From the NCBI RefSeq assembly GCF_026723765.1, contig NZ_CP113524.1:4179501-4243500 (forward strand): a stretch of DNA of 64,000 nt, given 5' to 3'. Position numbers and translations under genes: made by a program. The DNA comes from Lacrimispora xylanolytica. GTDB taxonomy: Bacteria > Bacillota > Clostridia > Lachnospirales > Lachnospiraceae. The first letter of the stretch is position 1, and every line of letters begins with the position of its first letter. Below are positions 1 through 8,717 of the stretch, piece by piece. The notes under the pieces are model-generated. The model was not told the DNA's origin. It saw nothing but the letters and a program-made list of their open reading frames with translations, and ran no database searches.

Positions 1-716
1 AAAAACCATTTTTCATCGGAGCATTTTTCTCTGGTATTGCAGGAGCTATCACGGCAGCCGTTGGAGCTGGCGCACCTGCCTTACTTGGAACCAGCCTTCT
101 TACCCTGACCGGTTATATTGGGGTTGGATTTACCGGTTTTTGCATCGCTTGTGCCATTGCATACTTTGGCTCCGCTATCTGTACCTATTTATTTGGATTT
201 GATGACAGCATGCTCATAGACAATGAAAAGAAACCGGAATCTCCGGTTGTCCCGGAAGTGAAGGACGAGATGATTAAGGCTCCCGTAAACGGCGCTCTTA
301 TCCCATTATCTGAAGTTCCTGATGAAGTGTTTTCCTCCGGGACCTTAGGCCAGGGGATTGCCATAGTTCCCGAATCAAATGTGATAAAAGCTCCCTGCTC
401 CGGTACGGTCATTACAGCTTATCCTCATGCAGTGGGAATCAGAACTGCTCTTGGTGCAGAAATCTTTGTTCACGTAGGACTTGATACCGTAAAGCTGGGT
501 GGAAAGTACTTTGAGCTTCTGGTCAAAGACGGGGATGAAGTAAAAGAGGGAGACTCACTCATAAAAGTGGATATTGAGGCATTAAAAGCAGAGGGCTATA
601 ATGTAACTACCATGATCCTCGTTACCAATTCCAGAGATTATGAAGAAGTATTGCCGTCTGCCCATAATAAGGCAGCAGCAGGGGATACCATATTAAGCTG
701 TATCAGCAGAAAATAA
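1..716 (+). CDS. PTS beta-glucoside-type EIIBCA permease, C-terminal part (5' end outside window)
   Basis: The frame is open from base 3, so this is the 3' part of a larger gene. The first ~65 residues are hydrophobic and glycine-rich (GIAGAITAAVGAGAP, then further membrane segments), as in the end of an EIIC domain. After a charged linker there is a full EIIA domain of the glucose/beta-glucoside family. It contains IFVHVGLDTV, whose His is the expected phosphate acceptor, and the usual ending ILVTNS. The family takes up and phosphorylates beta-glucosides or sucrose at the membrane. A DUF4038 glycosidase follows after 16 bases, so the pair may act on an imported glycoside. The sugar cannot be named without the EIIB and EIIC parts. 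Confidence 0.9.
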   Translation, partial: KPFFIGAFFSGIAGAITAAVGAGAPALLGTSLLTLTGYIGVGFTGFCIACAIAYFGSAICTYLFGFDDSMLIDNEKKPESPVVPEVKDEMIKAPVNGALIPLSEVPDEVFSSGTLGQGIAIVPESNVIKAPCSGTVITAYPHAVGIRTALGAEIFVHVGLDTVKLGGKYFELLVKDGDEVKEGDSLIKVDIEALKAEGYNVTTMILVTNSRDYEEVLPSAHNKAAAGDTILSCISRK

Positions 717-732
717 AGAAATGGAGGCGCCA

Positions 733-2013
733 ATGAGCAGGCTAAAGATAAATGAGGATGGCAGGACTTTTAAACTGGACGGGCAAAGATTCTTTTATCT
801 TGCAGACACCGTTTGGAGTGCCTTTACTTCTGCCACAATGGATGAGTGGGAATTTTATCTGGAGAAACGCTGGGCACAGGGCTTTACCGTACTGCAGATC
901 AATATTCTGCCACAATGGGACCGCTGCATGTCCGATGTCGGGGTGTACCCATTTGAAACACAAGACGGTATTATATTTGATTATACCAAATGGAATGACG
1001 CCTATTTTGAACGAGCAAGGACCATGTGCAAAATGGCAAGGGAAAAAGGCTTTCAGCTGGCCCTTGTAGTCTTATGGCTGAATTTTGTTCCCGGCACCTG
1101 GGGAAGCAGGATGAAGAGCGATTACATCATGCCAAGAGAGCTTGTAGAGCCTTATACCAAAAAAGTCGTGGAAGCATTTGAGGAATTTGAACCAATTTAC
1201 ATGGTAAGCGGTGACACCGATTTTGATACCCCGGAGTCTGTGGATTATTACGAAGCAGCCCTGTCTGTGGCTTGTCAGATGTCACCGGATTCCTTAAAAG
1301 CAATGCATATCAAACGTGGATATGATTATATACCGGAATCCTTTTTAGATCGGATCAGCTTTTATATGTACCAGTCAGGGCACAATGCAGACGGCCAGCA
1401 AATGGCATACGTTCTGGCAGAAAAGTTCTACCGGGATTACCCGAAAAAACCTGTGATCAATGCAGAGCCCTGTTACGAGCAGATGGGCTACAGCCGAAAT
1501 ATGTACGGCAGATTCCAGCCCTTTGATATCCGAAAGGCTGCCTTTAGCAGCCTTTTATCCGGGGCCTGTGCCGGAATCACCTACGGAGCCCATGGGGTGT
1601 GGAACTGGAAAAAAAGCGGCAAACAGCCCAATCCTGTTATGGGGGAGGGGTTTGACAAATCCTTTTCCATGCAGGAAGCCTTACTCTTTCCCGGTGCCTG
1701 GGATTACGGATATCTGGCTGATTTTATGGAGAGAACCATTGTTGATGAGCTGATTCCGGCGTCAGACCTTTTGGAGGAGAAATCCTCTGATATCCGCATG
1801 GCCATGACAGCCCAGGGACAGTATTTAATCTATATGCCCTATCCCACGGAGCTTCTAATAAAGAAAGAACTTCATGGATACCAGGCGAAAGCCATTAATT
1901 TATCCGATCGGCGCATCGCCAGGGTAGGGATTGAAGAAAAAGAAAACAGCACAAAAGTCTCCATGCACAGTTTCCAGGATGATGTTCTTCTCTTTTTGAC
2001 ACCACAAAAATAA
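733..2013 (+). CDS. DUF4038 / GH140-like glycoside hydrolase
   Basis: A 426-residue protein with no signal peptide. The start at 733 is preferred over the in-frame ATG at 721 because GGAGG (723-727) sits five bases before it. The N-terminus (FKLDGQRFFYLADTVWSAF, then TMDEWEFYLEKRWAQGFTV) is typical of the DUF4038 apiosidase-like TIM-barrel family. Further in are aromatic-rich segments and EPCYEQMGY, whose acidic residue may be catalytic, and a small C-terminal beta domain. It probably cleaves a plant-derived glycoside in the cytoplasm after uptake by the upstream PTS. The GH140-type assignment is from remembered motifs and the substrate is not determined. Confidence 0.75.
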   Translation: MSRLKINEDGRTFKLDGQRFFYLADTVWSAFTSATMDEWEFYLEKRWAQGFTVLQINILPQWDRCMSDVGVYPFETQDGIIFDYTKWNDAYFERARTMCKMAREKGFQLALVVLWLNFVPGTWGSRMKSDYIMPRELVEPYTKKVVEAFEEFEPIYMVSGDTDFDTPESVDYYEAALSVACQMSPDSLKAMHIKRGYDYIPESFLDRISFYMYQSGHNADGQQMAYVLAEKFYRDYPKKPVINAEPCYEQMGYSRNMYGRFQPFDIRKAAFSSLLSGACAGITYGAHGVWNWKKSGKQPNPVMGEGFDKSFSMQEALLFPGAWDYGYLADFMERTIVDELIPASDLLEEKSSDIRMAMTAQGQYLIYMPYPTELLIKKELHGYQAKAINLSDRRIARVGIEEKENSTKVSMHSFQDDVLLFLTPQK

Positions 2014-2050
2014 AAGTCTGGCTTGCCAGAATCTGGCGCTAAGGCGTCGT
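2014..2050. repeat. Small structured intergenic repeat, copy A
   Basis: AGTCTGGC-TT-GCCAGA forms a short hairpin followed by TCTGGCGCT. A second copy lies at 4540-4576, with 25 of 37 positions identical. A stem G-C pair here is A-T in the other copy, a compensatory change, so the hairpin itself seems to be conserved. Confidence 0.45.
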
Positions 2051-2065
2051 TATAATCATGACAAA

Positions 2066-2114
2066 AAACACCCCTTTGTGAGACAGGATCCAGCCTGTCC
2101 CACAAGGGGTGTTT
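2066..2114. terminator. Bidirectional intrinsic terminator
   Basis: Long near-perfect stem: AAACACCCCTTTGTG plus GACAGG pair with CCTGTC plus CACAAGGGGTGTTT around a short loop, with A and T runs outside. It lies between the convergent DUF4038 gene and the alpha/beta hydrolase gene and can serve both. Confidence 0.8.
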
Positions 2115-2139
2115 CATGATTTAATCATGTCTTCACTTT

Positions 2140-3027
2140 TTATTCCCAGTCCTCATCCCTAAAAAAAGAACAAATCAGTTTAAACGTTCCGTCTGTCTCC
2201 TTGCTTGGAACTTTAATCCAGTCGTGGAACATGCCGGCACCTTTTTTATAGATGATTTCTGTTCCTTCTAATTTGCCGGCCTTTTCTGCCAAAAGCTCAC
2301 AATCCGGTGTCAATATCTCCTCTGTTCCCGAGAATATTAGGATAGGACCCAGACCATTCCAGTCTCCGTATAAGGGAGAAACCATAGGATGATCATTTTC
2401 CAGCGGTCCACAGTATTTCCTGCCAGCCTCTCTTAACGCTTCTAAAGGTAAGATAACATCTGTTTTCTGAAATAGCTTGATCTTGGGATTTTCCAGCGCG
2501 ATATCAAGCCATGGAGATACCACTGCCGTCTTAACCGGCATCGGAAGCTCTCCCTTATCTCTCAGCACCTGCAAAAAGGATAAGGCCAGTCCACCTCCGG
2601 AAAAATCTCCAAAAAGGAAAAAATCGTCCTCCGGATATTCCTTTCTTAAACTGGAATATGCTTCCATCAGGCACTCATGAGCGTTCAGTGCCGAATATTC
2701 CGGGGAAAGGGGATACTGGAAAATGGATACCTTAAAGCCTTCATATACGGCAAGGTATTCCCCGATTTCCCTGGTTCGTTCCGTGGGTTCTAAGGTATAG
2801 GCCCCTCCCGGAAGCATAAGAATATGGGCATTCTTAGGGTAGCTTCCGTTAATGGTGACTCCATAAAAGCCGTTGACATCAAAGGTCTTGACCCGAACCC
2901 GTTTTGTAAACTTTAAAGGATCCAGTTCAAAGCTTCCACGCGCTGGCTGCTCCAGCTCCAGTGCCATTTTCCGATTTGCTTTTCCCCATTTCGCAAAAAG
3001 CTTTGCTTTCTCTGCTTTTAAACTCAT
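2140..3027 (-). CDS. Alpha/beta hydrolase (HSL-like esterase fold) with missing nucleophile serine
   Basis: A 295-residue cytoplasmic protein preceded by AAGGGGAG. It has the layout of the hormone-sensitive-lipase-like esterases: an oxyanion-type LPGGAY segment, then the nucleophile region, then SGTEEILTPD with the acidic triad residue and MFHDW with the histidine. The nucleophile motif, normally GDSSGGG or GDSAGG, reads GDFSGGG: the first serine codon is TTT (Phe), one transition away from TCT. Only the neighbouring serine remains, one position off. The protein may be inactive, may use that serine, or may have a non-hydrolytic role. It is followed by the MATE gene's promoter side in the same orientation, with about 30 bases between them. 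Confidence 0.8.
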   Translation of the reverse strand: MSLKAEKAKLFAKWGKANRKMALELEQPARGSFELDPLKFTKRVRVKTFDVNGFYGVTINGSYPKNAHILMLPGGAYTLEPTERTREIGEYLAVYEGFKVSIFQYPLSPEYSALNAHECLMEAYSSLRKEYPEDDFFLFGDFSGGGLALSFLQVLRDKGELPMPVKTAVVSPWLDIALENPKIKLFQKTDVILPLEALREAGRKYCGPLENDHPMVSPLYGDWNGLGPILIFSGTEEILTPDCELLAEKAGKLEGTEIIYKKGAGMFHDWIKVPSKETDGTFKLICSFFRDEDWE

Positions 3028-3057
3028 GATAAATCTCCCCTTTCCCTACTGGCAGAA

Positions 3058-4446
3058 TTAAGCCTCCTTGCAGACTTTGTCCAGCTTCTTCATCTCCCGT
3101 ATTACAAACTGGCTGACTATGATCGCAGATAAAATATCTGCAAGCGGGCCCGCATACAAAATTCCATCAAGCCCAAAATGTAGCGGCAGAATGAGTACGA
3201 GAGGAATCAGCAGCAAAAGCTGACGCAGCATGGACAGTATGGAAGCCTTTAGCGGCTGTCCGGTGGACTGGAAATAGCTGGTCACCACCACCTGGAAACC
3301 GGCAGTAAAAATTCCTAACATAAATACCTTTAAGCATCGAATTGCAAAATAAGAAAATTCCGCATCCTGTGTGCCAAAAATACTCAAAATAGGACCTGGG
3401 AATATCTGACAGGCAAGCCAGCCCACAAAAGAAACCGAGGTTGAGGCCGCTGCTGCTAACAGGAAGGTTCTCTTTACCCTCTTTGGCTGCCCGGCTCCCT
3501 TATTAAATCCTAAAATCGGCTGAGAACCAATACCAATTCCAATACAGATGGAAACCAAGGTCATACTGATCTTACTGACAATACCCATAGCACTTAAGGC
3601 TACATCTCCTCCAACCTCAGAATGATTTCCGTAAAAGACCAGAGAATTATTTAACACAATCTGTAAAATCGTAGAAGCAATCTGTGTGATACCGCTTGAC
3701 ATTCCAAGAGAGAAAGCTGACCGAAAAATCTGAGGATCGATTTTCATATAGCATTTGCGGAATCTCATATGCTTACCCCTGGTTACAAAGTAAGAGGTTA
3801 AGAATGCCGCCGAGATGAACTGAGAAGTAATGGTCGCAAAGGCAGAACCGCTTACTCCCCAGTGAAAAATAAAGATATAGATTGGATTTAGGATTGTGTT
3901 AATAACCGCACCCACTAAAATGGCGTACATGGACAGAGTAGGACTTCCATCGGTTCTTGCCATGTTGCTCAGCACCACACTTATCATATTAAAGGGAGTA
4001 CCGATTAGCATAACAGCCGTATACTGTCTTGCATATACCATAGTATTATCCGTTGCTCCAAAGAGCCTTAGCATGGGATCTAAAAACAGAAAGCATGCAA
4101 TCATTAAAACAATGCTTGAAAGAATCGTTAAAACAGTCACGGTTCCCAGAGTTTTTTCTGCTTGTTCCTCTTTTTTCTCCCCCAGCTTAATGGCTGCATA
4201 GGCACTTCCTCCTGCACCAAGAAGGGTGGACAGGGCAAGTACAATCGTTACAACGGGAAATGCAATGGTTGTTGCGGCATTTCCCAGATATCCGATTCCT
4301 TGTCCAATAAAGATCTGGTCAACGATGTTATAGATTGAGTTTACCAGCATGGAAATAATCGCCGGCATGGCAAACTGGGAGAGAAGCTTTCCAACCGGCT
4401 GATAGCCAAGGGGATTCCCTTCGTGTGTCGTTACTTTTTGTTCCAT
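3058..4446 (-). CDS. MATE family multidrug efflux transporter
   Basis: A 462-residue integral membrane protein with about twelve hydrophobic segments in two related halves. The start region (LLSQFAMPAIISMLVNSIYNIVDQIFIGQG) is the MATE hallmark, and the second half repeats it with GMSSGITQIASTI and GIGIGSQPILGFNKGAG. Such proteins export cationic drugs or metabolites using Na+ or H+ gradients. It lies just upstream of the alpha/beta hydrolase gene on the same strand (stop at 3058, next start at 3027), so the two are probably co-transcribed. The substrate is not predictable from sequence. Confidence 0.92.
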   Translation of the reverse strand: MEQKVTTHEGNPLGYQPVGKLLSQFAMPAIISMLVNSIYNIVDQIFIGQGIGYLGNAATTIAFPVVTIVLALSTLLGAGGSAYAAIKLGEKKEEQAEKTLGTVTVLTILSSIVLMIACFLFLDPMLRLFGATDNTMVYARQYTAVMLIGTPFNMISVVLSNMARTDGSPTLSMYAILVGAVINTILNPIYIFIFHWGVSGSAFATITSQFISAAFLTSYFVTRGKHMRFRKCYMKIDPQIFRSAFSLGMSSGITQIASTILQIVLNNSLVFYGNHSEVGGDVALSAMGIVSKISMTLVSICIGIGIGSQPILGFNKGAGQPKRVKRTFLLAAAASTSVSFVGWLACQIFPGPILSIFGTQDAEFSYFAIRCLKVFMLGIFTAGFQVVVTSYFQSTGQPLKASILSMLRQLLLLIPLVLILPLHFGLDGILYAGPLADILSAIIVSQFVIREMKKLDKVCKEA

Positions 4447-4539
4447 AGAATGTGTGATTCCTTTCCTTTGCGCTCTGCGACAAAGAACCTTAGTTCTTTC
4501 TGATTCATGTCATAAATCATAAAATTCTGCAACAAGAAA

Positions 4540-4576
4540 GAGTCTGACGAGTCAGACTCTAGCGCTGATACGCTGT
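4540..4576. repeat. Small structured intergenic repeat, copy B
   Basis: AGTCTGAC-GA-GTCAGACT is a perfect 8-bp stem followed by CTAGCGCT. It is related to copy A at 2014-2050 (25 of 37 bases), with a compensatory pair change in the stem. Confidence 0.45.
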
Positions 4577-4845
4577 CACTTCAGTGACACCTTCTTCTTA
4601 AGCGTCATGCGCATCCTGCAGGTCGTGCTTTTTATTTTATAGGGGAGTTCCTAAAACTTTCCTAGAAATTAAAAAAAACTGTTTCCACAGCCTGTTTCAT
4701 TAAGAATTATTTCTTTTTTGTGATCCATGAATCCTTCTTCAGGGAGTTATTAATAGATAAAAAAAGCATATCATAAGTTATTTCCATGCGCAACCGCATT
4801 TTAAAAAATTAGTTTTGTAAATCTTAAGTAATTATTATAAACGTA

Positions 4846-4890
4846 TTATGAGAAAGCAGCCTGGCGATTGCGCTTTGTGCTTTCTCATAA
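4846..4890. terminator. Perfect 13-bp stem-loop downstream of the oxidoreductase gene
   Basis: TTATGAGAAAGCA (4846-4858) pairs with TGCTTTCTCATAA (4878-4890). It lies 30 bases past the stop of the - strand oxidoreductase gene. There is no long T run, so it is either a weak terminator or an mRNA-stabilising hairpin. Confidence 0.5.
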
Positions 4891-4919
4891 TAAATTAGCC
4901 ATTTTCAAAATATTAGACT

Positions 4920-5915
4920 TTATTCTTCACGTATTAGGATGGAAATATTACCAAGCTGCTCGCCTTTCTCCATTCGTTCATATGCTAAAGCAGTATCTTT
5001 TAAGAAATAGGTTGAATCTACCATGGGGTGAATGGAGTGCTTTTCCATGAAATCCACCATATCCTTATATTCCTGACCACTTGCCATGGAAGTTCCGGTA
5101 ATTGTAATTTGAGGGAAAAAGATAGCTCTTGTGGGGATTGTAATATCATCTCCTGAACTACTTCCAAACATTACGATTCTTCCATTGGGTTTTATTACGT
5201 CAAAATATTTTTGGAACGTTGCTGGTCCGATGCTGTCTAATATAAGATCTACAGAACCACTCCCCATACTTTCTTTCCAGTCACTCCTACTGTCAACAGC
5301 CTGATTTATGGGCATTTTCCTGGCCATTTCAAGCTTTTCCTCACGCCTTGAAGTCACGCTGACCTTTGCACCAATTGCAGCTGCCATCATTGCAGCATAC
5401 GTTGCAACGCCTCCACCGATTCCGGGAATAAGTACATGCTCGCCCGGCTGTAGATTCCCCTTCGTAAACAGGGCTCTATAGGCGGTCATGGCGGATAAAG
5501 ATAAAACACCAGCTTCTTCCCAGGATAAATAAGATGGCTTTTCAATCGCATTTTCCTGAGGAATGATTACGAATTCAGCTAATGTACCATCTGTTGGTCC
5601 TCCTAGAATTTCAGGGACGACGGGAACCTGATTCATATTCTCCCAGCCCAAACAGGGATTAATGATAACCTCTGCCCCTATCTTAACATTGGTAACTCCT
5701 TCTCCAACGGCTTCAACGATACCTGCCCCATCAGATCCAGGAATGAAGGAAGCCTCTAAATCCACTGGAGAATTCATAAGAAACAAATCCCGGTGATTCA
5801 ATCCTGCTGCCTTTAGCCTCACCTTAACCTCGCCCTTTCCGGGATATCGGTTTGCTTGCTGTGTATATTGTAATCCATGTATTCCCCTTGTTCCTGCATG
5901 TATGATCGCTCTCAT
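4920..5915 (-). CDS. Zinc-free quinone oxidoreductase / MDR-family alcohol dehydrogenase-like protein
   Basis: A 331-residue medium-chain dehydrogenase/reductase. The start at 5915 is chosen because AGGAGG sits seven bases before it; an in-frame ATG at 5936 has no such site. The GroES-like N-terminal half has GLNHRDLFLM and IPGSDGAGIVEAVGEGV, and the Rossmann half has the NAD(P)-binding glycine run (LIPGIGGGVATYAA). The structural-zinc cysteine cluster is absent, which points to the NADPH:quinone reductase or enoyl reductase branch. It is divergently placed from an HxlR-type regulator, a common pairing in which the regulator senses reactive aldehydes or quinones and controls the reductase. 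Confidence 0.87.
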   Translation of the reverse strand: MRAIIHAGTRGIHGLQYTQQANRYPGKGEVKVRLKAAGLNHRDLFLMNSPVDLEASFIPGSDGAGIVEAVGEGVTNVKIGAEVIINPCLGWENMNQVPVVPEILGGPTDGTLAEFVIIPQENAIEKPSYLSWEEAGVLSLSAMTAYRALFTKGNLQPGEHVLIPGIGGGVATYAAMMAAAIGAKVSVTSRREEKLEMARKMPINQAVDSRSDWKESMGSGSVDLILDSIGPATFQKYFDVIKPNGRIVMFGSSSGDDITIPTRAIFFPQITITGTSMASGQEYKDMVDFMEKHSIHPMVDSTYFLKDTALAYERMEKGEQLGNISILIREE

Positions 5916-5991
5916 GATAAACCTCCTGCCTTTCATTTAATCTATTTCTTATGAAAATACCAAGATAACCTGCCATTTGATTTTTATCTGT

Positions 5992-6046
5992 TTGACAAAG
6001 TCACTTAAAGTTTATATGATAGTGTTACAAGTTACAAGTATGAACA
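5992..6046 (+). promoter_or_regulatory. Sigma-A promoter and probable HxlR operator
   Basis: TTGACA (5992-5997) and TATGAT (6015-6020) are separated by 17 bases and point at the HxlR gene. Immediately downstream is a direct repeat TTACAAGTTACAAG with an inverted partner TTGTAAG near 6070, placed where an autoregulator would block transcription. The operator assignment is inference. Confidence 0.6.
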
Positions 6047-6090
6047 TTTATGTTATATACTAAACTATTTGTAAGTATAGGAGTATGAGC

Positions 6091-6441
6091 ATGGATTTTA
6101 ATCTTAAATTTGGTAATTGTCCTATCTATTATACGATCTCTAAAATAGAAGGTAAATGGAAGTGGGTCATCTTATACAAGCTCTACAGATGTAAAGTAAT
6201 CCGATACAATCGATTATGGTACGAACTGCAGCCAATCGCTCACAGAACCTTAAGCAAACAGCTAAAAGAGTTGGAGGCAGATGGATTGGTTCATAGAGAA
6301 CAATACAACGAAGTTCCCCCGAGAGTAGAATACTCTCTCACCGAAGACGGAGAGACTCTCACACCAATTCTTGAATTGATGTCCGAATGGGGAGAAAGAC
6401 ACATAAATCCCAAACAAAAGGTATCAGACCATCAAGACTAA
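6091..6441 (+). CDS. HxlR-family winged-helix transcriptional regulator
   Basis: A 116-residue DNA-binding protein. The ATG at 6091 is preferred because TAGGAG ends seven bases before it; an ATG at 6085 is too close. It has the HxlR signature: NCPIYYTISKIEGKWKW at the start, then a winged helix (HRTLSKQLKELEADGLVHR) and a wing with VPPRVEYSLTEDGETL. The Cys in the early segment corresponds to the redox or aldehyde-sensing cysteine in some HxlR proteins. It probably controls the divergent oxidoreductase gene and itself. Confidence 0.9.
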   Translation: MDFNLKFGNCPIYYTISKIEGKWKWVILYKLYRCKVIRYNRLWYELQPIAHRTLSKQLKELEADGLVHREQYNEVPPRVEYSLTEDGETLTPILELMSEWGERHINPKQKVSDHQD

Positions 6442-6442
6442 T

Positions 6443-6475
6443 AGAAGCATGCCGTCATAAATACGGCATGCTTCT
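6443..6475. terminator. Bidirectional terminator
   Basis: Perfect 13-bp stem, AGAAGCATGCCGT with ACGGCATGCTTCT, and a seven-base loop. It lies between the convergent HxlR and GH36 genes. Confidence 0.8.
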
Positions 6476-6486
6476 ATTATAATACC

Positions 6487-8703
6487 CTATCTTCCTGCTT
6501 TTTCAATCATAATCATAAGAGAGGCAAAATCTCCGGTCTCCTTTGAGAACCGGACTCTGTCAATAGGGATCCCTGCATACATCAGCTGGCTTCCATAGAA
6601 AATTTCTTCCTGATCCCATAGAGTAACTTTATATGCTGTCTCCTCGGAAAGTCCATTAAGCTTTAATCTGAGCCAGCCTGCATTGGCGGGATTTAACACC
6701 TGATAATAGGATACGATGGCACGCTCCTTATCTTCCGAAACCACCATCCAGGCAGTATCATTTCCTTCAAATGGGCTCTTTAACCGGTAGAAGGTTCCCT
6801 GGTGGAGAAGCTTTCTGTTTTGCTTGTAGAATGCAATCTGCTCCTTTACCGTCTCAATTTCATCCGGGGTCAGGCTATTTAAGTCAAGCTCGTATCCAAA
6901 GGCTCCAAAAAGGGCTGCATGGCCTCTCGTCTTTAAATCCGTGACGCGGTGAATCTGATGGTTCGGCACCGCGGAAATATGGGCCCCTATGCTTGAAATG
7001 GGATAAACAAAGGTGGTTCCGTACTGAATCTTTAAGCGGTCTATGGCATCCGTATTGTCACTGCACCATGCCTGCGGTGCAAAATAAAGCATTCCCGGAT
7101 CAAATCTGGCACCACCGCTTGCACAGGACTCAAAGAGAATTTCTGGGAAGTCCTTAATAAGCCTTGTGTATAAATCATAAACACCAAGAATGTATTTATG
7201 CATGACCATTCCCTGACTCTTATGGTCAGCGCCCCTGGAAAAGCACTCGGTCAGATACCGGTTCATATCCCATTTGATATAGGAAATCTTTGCATTGCCT
7301 ATGACATCCTTTAACATGGTATAAACTGCATTAATGACCTCTGGCCTTGAAAAATCAAGAACGTGCTGACGTCTGCTTGGAGTCTCATACCGCCCCGGCG
7401 TGGATATGATCCAATCGGGATGGGCTTCATAAAAACGGCTGTTTTTATTGACCATCTCCGGCTCGATCCAAAGGCCAAAGCGCAAGCCCAACTCTTCAAT
7501 CTTTTCGGACAGACCTTTAATTCCGCCTGGAAGCTTCTCTTTATTGACGAACCAGTCACCCAGACTTCTGTCATCGTCATTGCGCTCCCCAAACCAGCCA
7601 TCATCAAGGACAAACAGCTCCACTCCGGTTTCCTTCGCCTTCTTTGCAATGGATAAGATCTTTTCTTCATTAAAATCCATGTAGGTAGCTTCCCAGTTGT
7701 TTAGTAAAACAGGACGCTCCCGGTCTCTCCAGCAGCCTCTTGCCAGACGTGTCCGGTAAAGCTTATGGTAGACCTGGCTCATATGGGAGAGCCCCTCTGT
7801 AGAATACACCATAACAAGCTCTGGTGTCTGGAATGATTCTCCTGTCTTTAAGGGCCATTCAAAGGTATCCGGATGAATTCCCATGAGCACTCTTGTGGTT
7901 TCATGTGAACAGACCTCTGCCTGTGCCAGGAAGCTGCCGCTGTATACCAGACTGAAGCCGTAAACTTCTCCGCTCCACTCTGTGGTTTCTTTTCTGGCAA
8001 GGGCAAGGAACGGATTGTGCTCGGCACTGCTGATGCCTCTCATACTGTACACAGCCTGAATTCCCTGCTCCAGGGGACGCCTTCTCACATACCGCTCTCT
8101 GGACCATGCACCGGATAACTGAATCATCTCGTAATTGCTGTCAGGTAAATCAACGGCACCGCTCATGGCAGTGGTAAGGGAGATTTCCTCCTGCCCGTGA
8201 TGCTCAAATCTGGCGCTTCTTGTAAGGACCGGAAGTTCCTTATAAATGGTATAGGTCAGGATAAGATCTGTATCCATGACCTCATCATGAAGCTTGATGC
8301 TTAAGGTTTCTGCTTCCTCCTCATCCTCCACATAAGTAGAGGGAAGGGGTAATATGGAAGGCTTTCCTTTCACAATAGAGTGGGACTGATACGTAAATCC
8401 AATGGTCCGGCTGCCATTTTCCTGCTTTATGACACACGCGCCGTACCGGTAATCTCCCGTTCCATAGGCCGGATATTCCTGCTTTGTATACTCAAGGCAT
8501 AAATCCACCGGATGGGAACAGCTGATGGCTGCATGGGGACGCTCCCCAGTTTCAAAGAGATAGGAGAATGATTCCCTGTCTGCAATGCGTTTTCCATAGT
8601 ATAAGTTTCCCAGCTGGCCATTTCCCATAACCTGCATGATATAGCTGAAAGATCCGTTGCAAAGGTGAAACTCTCTGGCTTCTTCGTGGTAAATGATTGA
8701 CAT
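6487..8703 (-). CDS. Alpha-galactosidase, glycoside hydrolase family 36
   Basis: A 738-residue cytoplasmic enzyme of the usual GH36 length. It has an N-terminal beta-sandwich, then a TIM barrel with NNWEATYMDFNEEKI, LDDGWFG, GLWIEPEMVN, the nucleophile Asp in YIKWDMNR, and the acid/base Asp in WCSDNTDAIDR, and a C-terminal beta domain. It hydrolyses terminal alpha-1,6-galactose from melibiose, raffinose or stachyose. It is the last gene of a four-gene operon (binding protein, two permeases, enzyme) and starts 14 bases after the second permease gene, so the oligosaccharide is imported intact and cut inside the cell. A second, unrelated alpha-galactosidase (GH4) lies nearby. Confidence 0.95.
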   Translation of the reverse strand: MSIIYHEEAREFHLCNGSFSYIMQVMGNGQLGNLYYGKRIADRESFSYLFETGERPHAAISCSHPVDLCLEYTKQEYPAYGTGDYRYGACVIKQENGSRTIGFTYQSHSIVKGKPSILPLPSTYVEDEEEAETLSIKLHDEVMDTDLILTYTIYKELPVLTRSARFEHHGQEEISLTTAMSGAVDLPDSNYEMIQLSGAWSRERYVRRRPLEQGIQAVYSMRGISSAEHNPFLALARKETTEWSGEVYGFSLVYSGSFLAQAEVCSHETTRVLMGIHPDTFEWPLKTGESFQTPELVMVYSTEGLSHMSQVYHKLYRTRLARGCWRDRERPVLLNNWEATYMDFNEEKILSIAKKAKETGVELFVLDDGWFGERNDDDRSLGDWFVNKEKLPGGIKGLSEKIEELGLRFGLWIEPEMVNKNSRFYEAHPDWIISTPGRYETPSRRQHVLDFSRPEVINAVYTMLKDVIGNAKISYIKWDMNRYLTECFSRGADHKSQGMVMHKYILGVYDLYTRLIKDFPEILFESCASGGARFDPGMLYFAPQAWCSDNTDAIDRLKIQYGTTFVYPISSIGAHISAVPNHQIHRVTDLKTRGHAALFGAFGYELDLNSLTPDEIETVKEQIAFYKQNRKLLHQGTFYRLKSPFEGNDTAWMVVSEDKERAIVSYYQVLNPANAGWLRLKLNGLSEETAYKVTLWDQEEIFYGSQLMYAGIPIDRVRFSKETGDFASLMIMIEKAGR

Positions 8704-8717
8704 AGTATATACTCCTT

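Larger units (their letters stand above)
4447..4919. other. Gene-free 473-bp intergenic region with several dyads
   Basis: No convincing gene. It holds the MATE leader, the hairpin repeat at 4540-4576, another short dyad with TGTCACT/AGTGACA at about 4574-4592, an AT-rich stretch, and a 13-bp perfect stem at 4846-4890. On the - strand it forms an unusually structured leader for the MATE gene, but I do not recognise a known riboswitch in it. Confidence 0.5.

Noticed and set aside
4447-4640. Riboswitch in the MATE gene leader
   Set aside because: Several dyads are present, but I could not match a known guanidine, yybP or other transporter-associated motif. The hairpin is better explained as a dispersed repeat.
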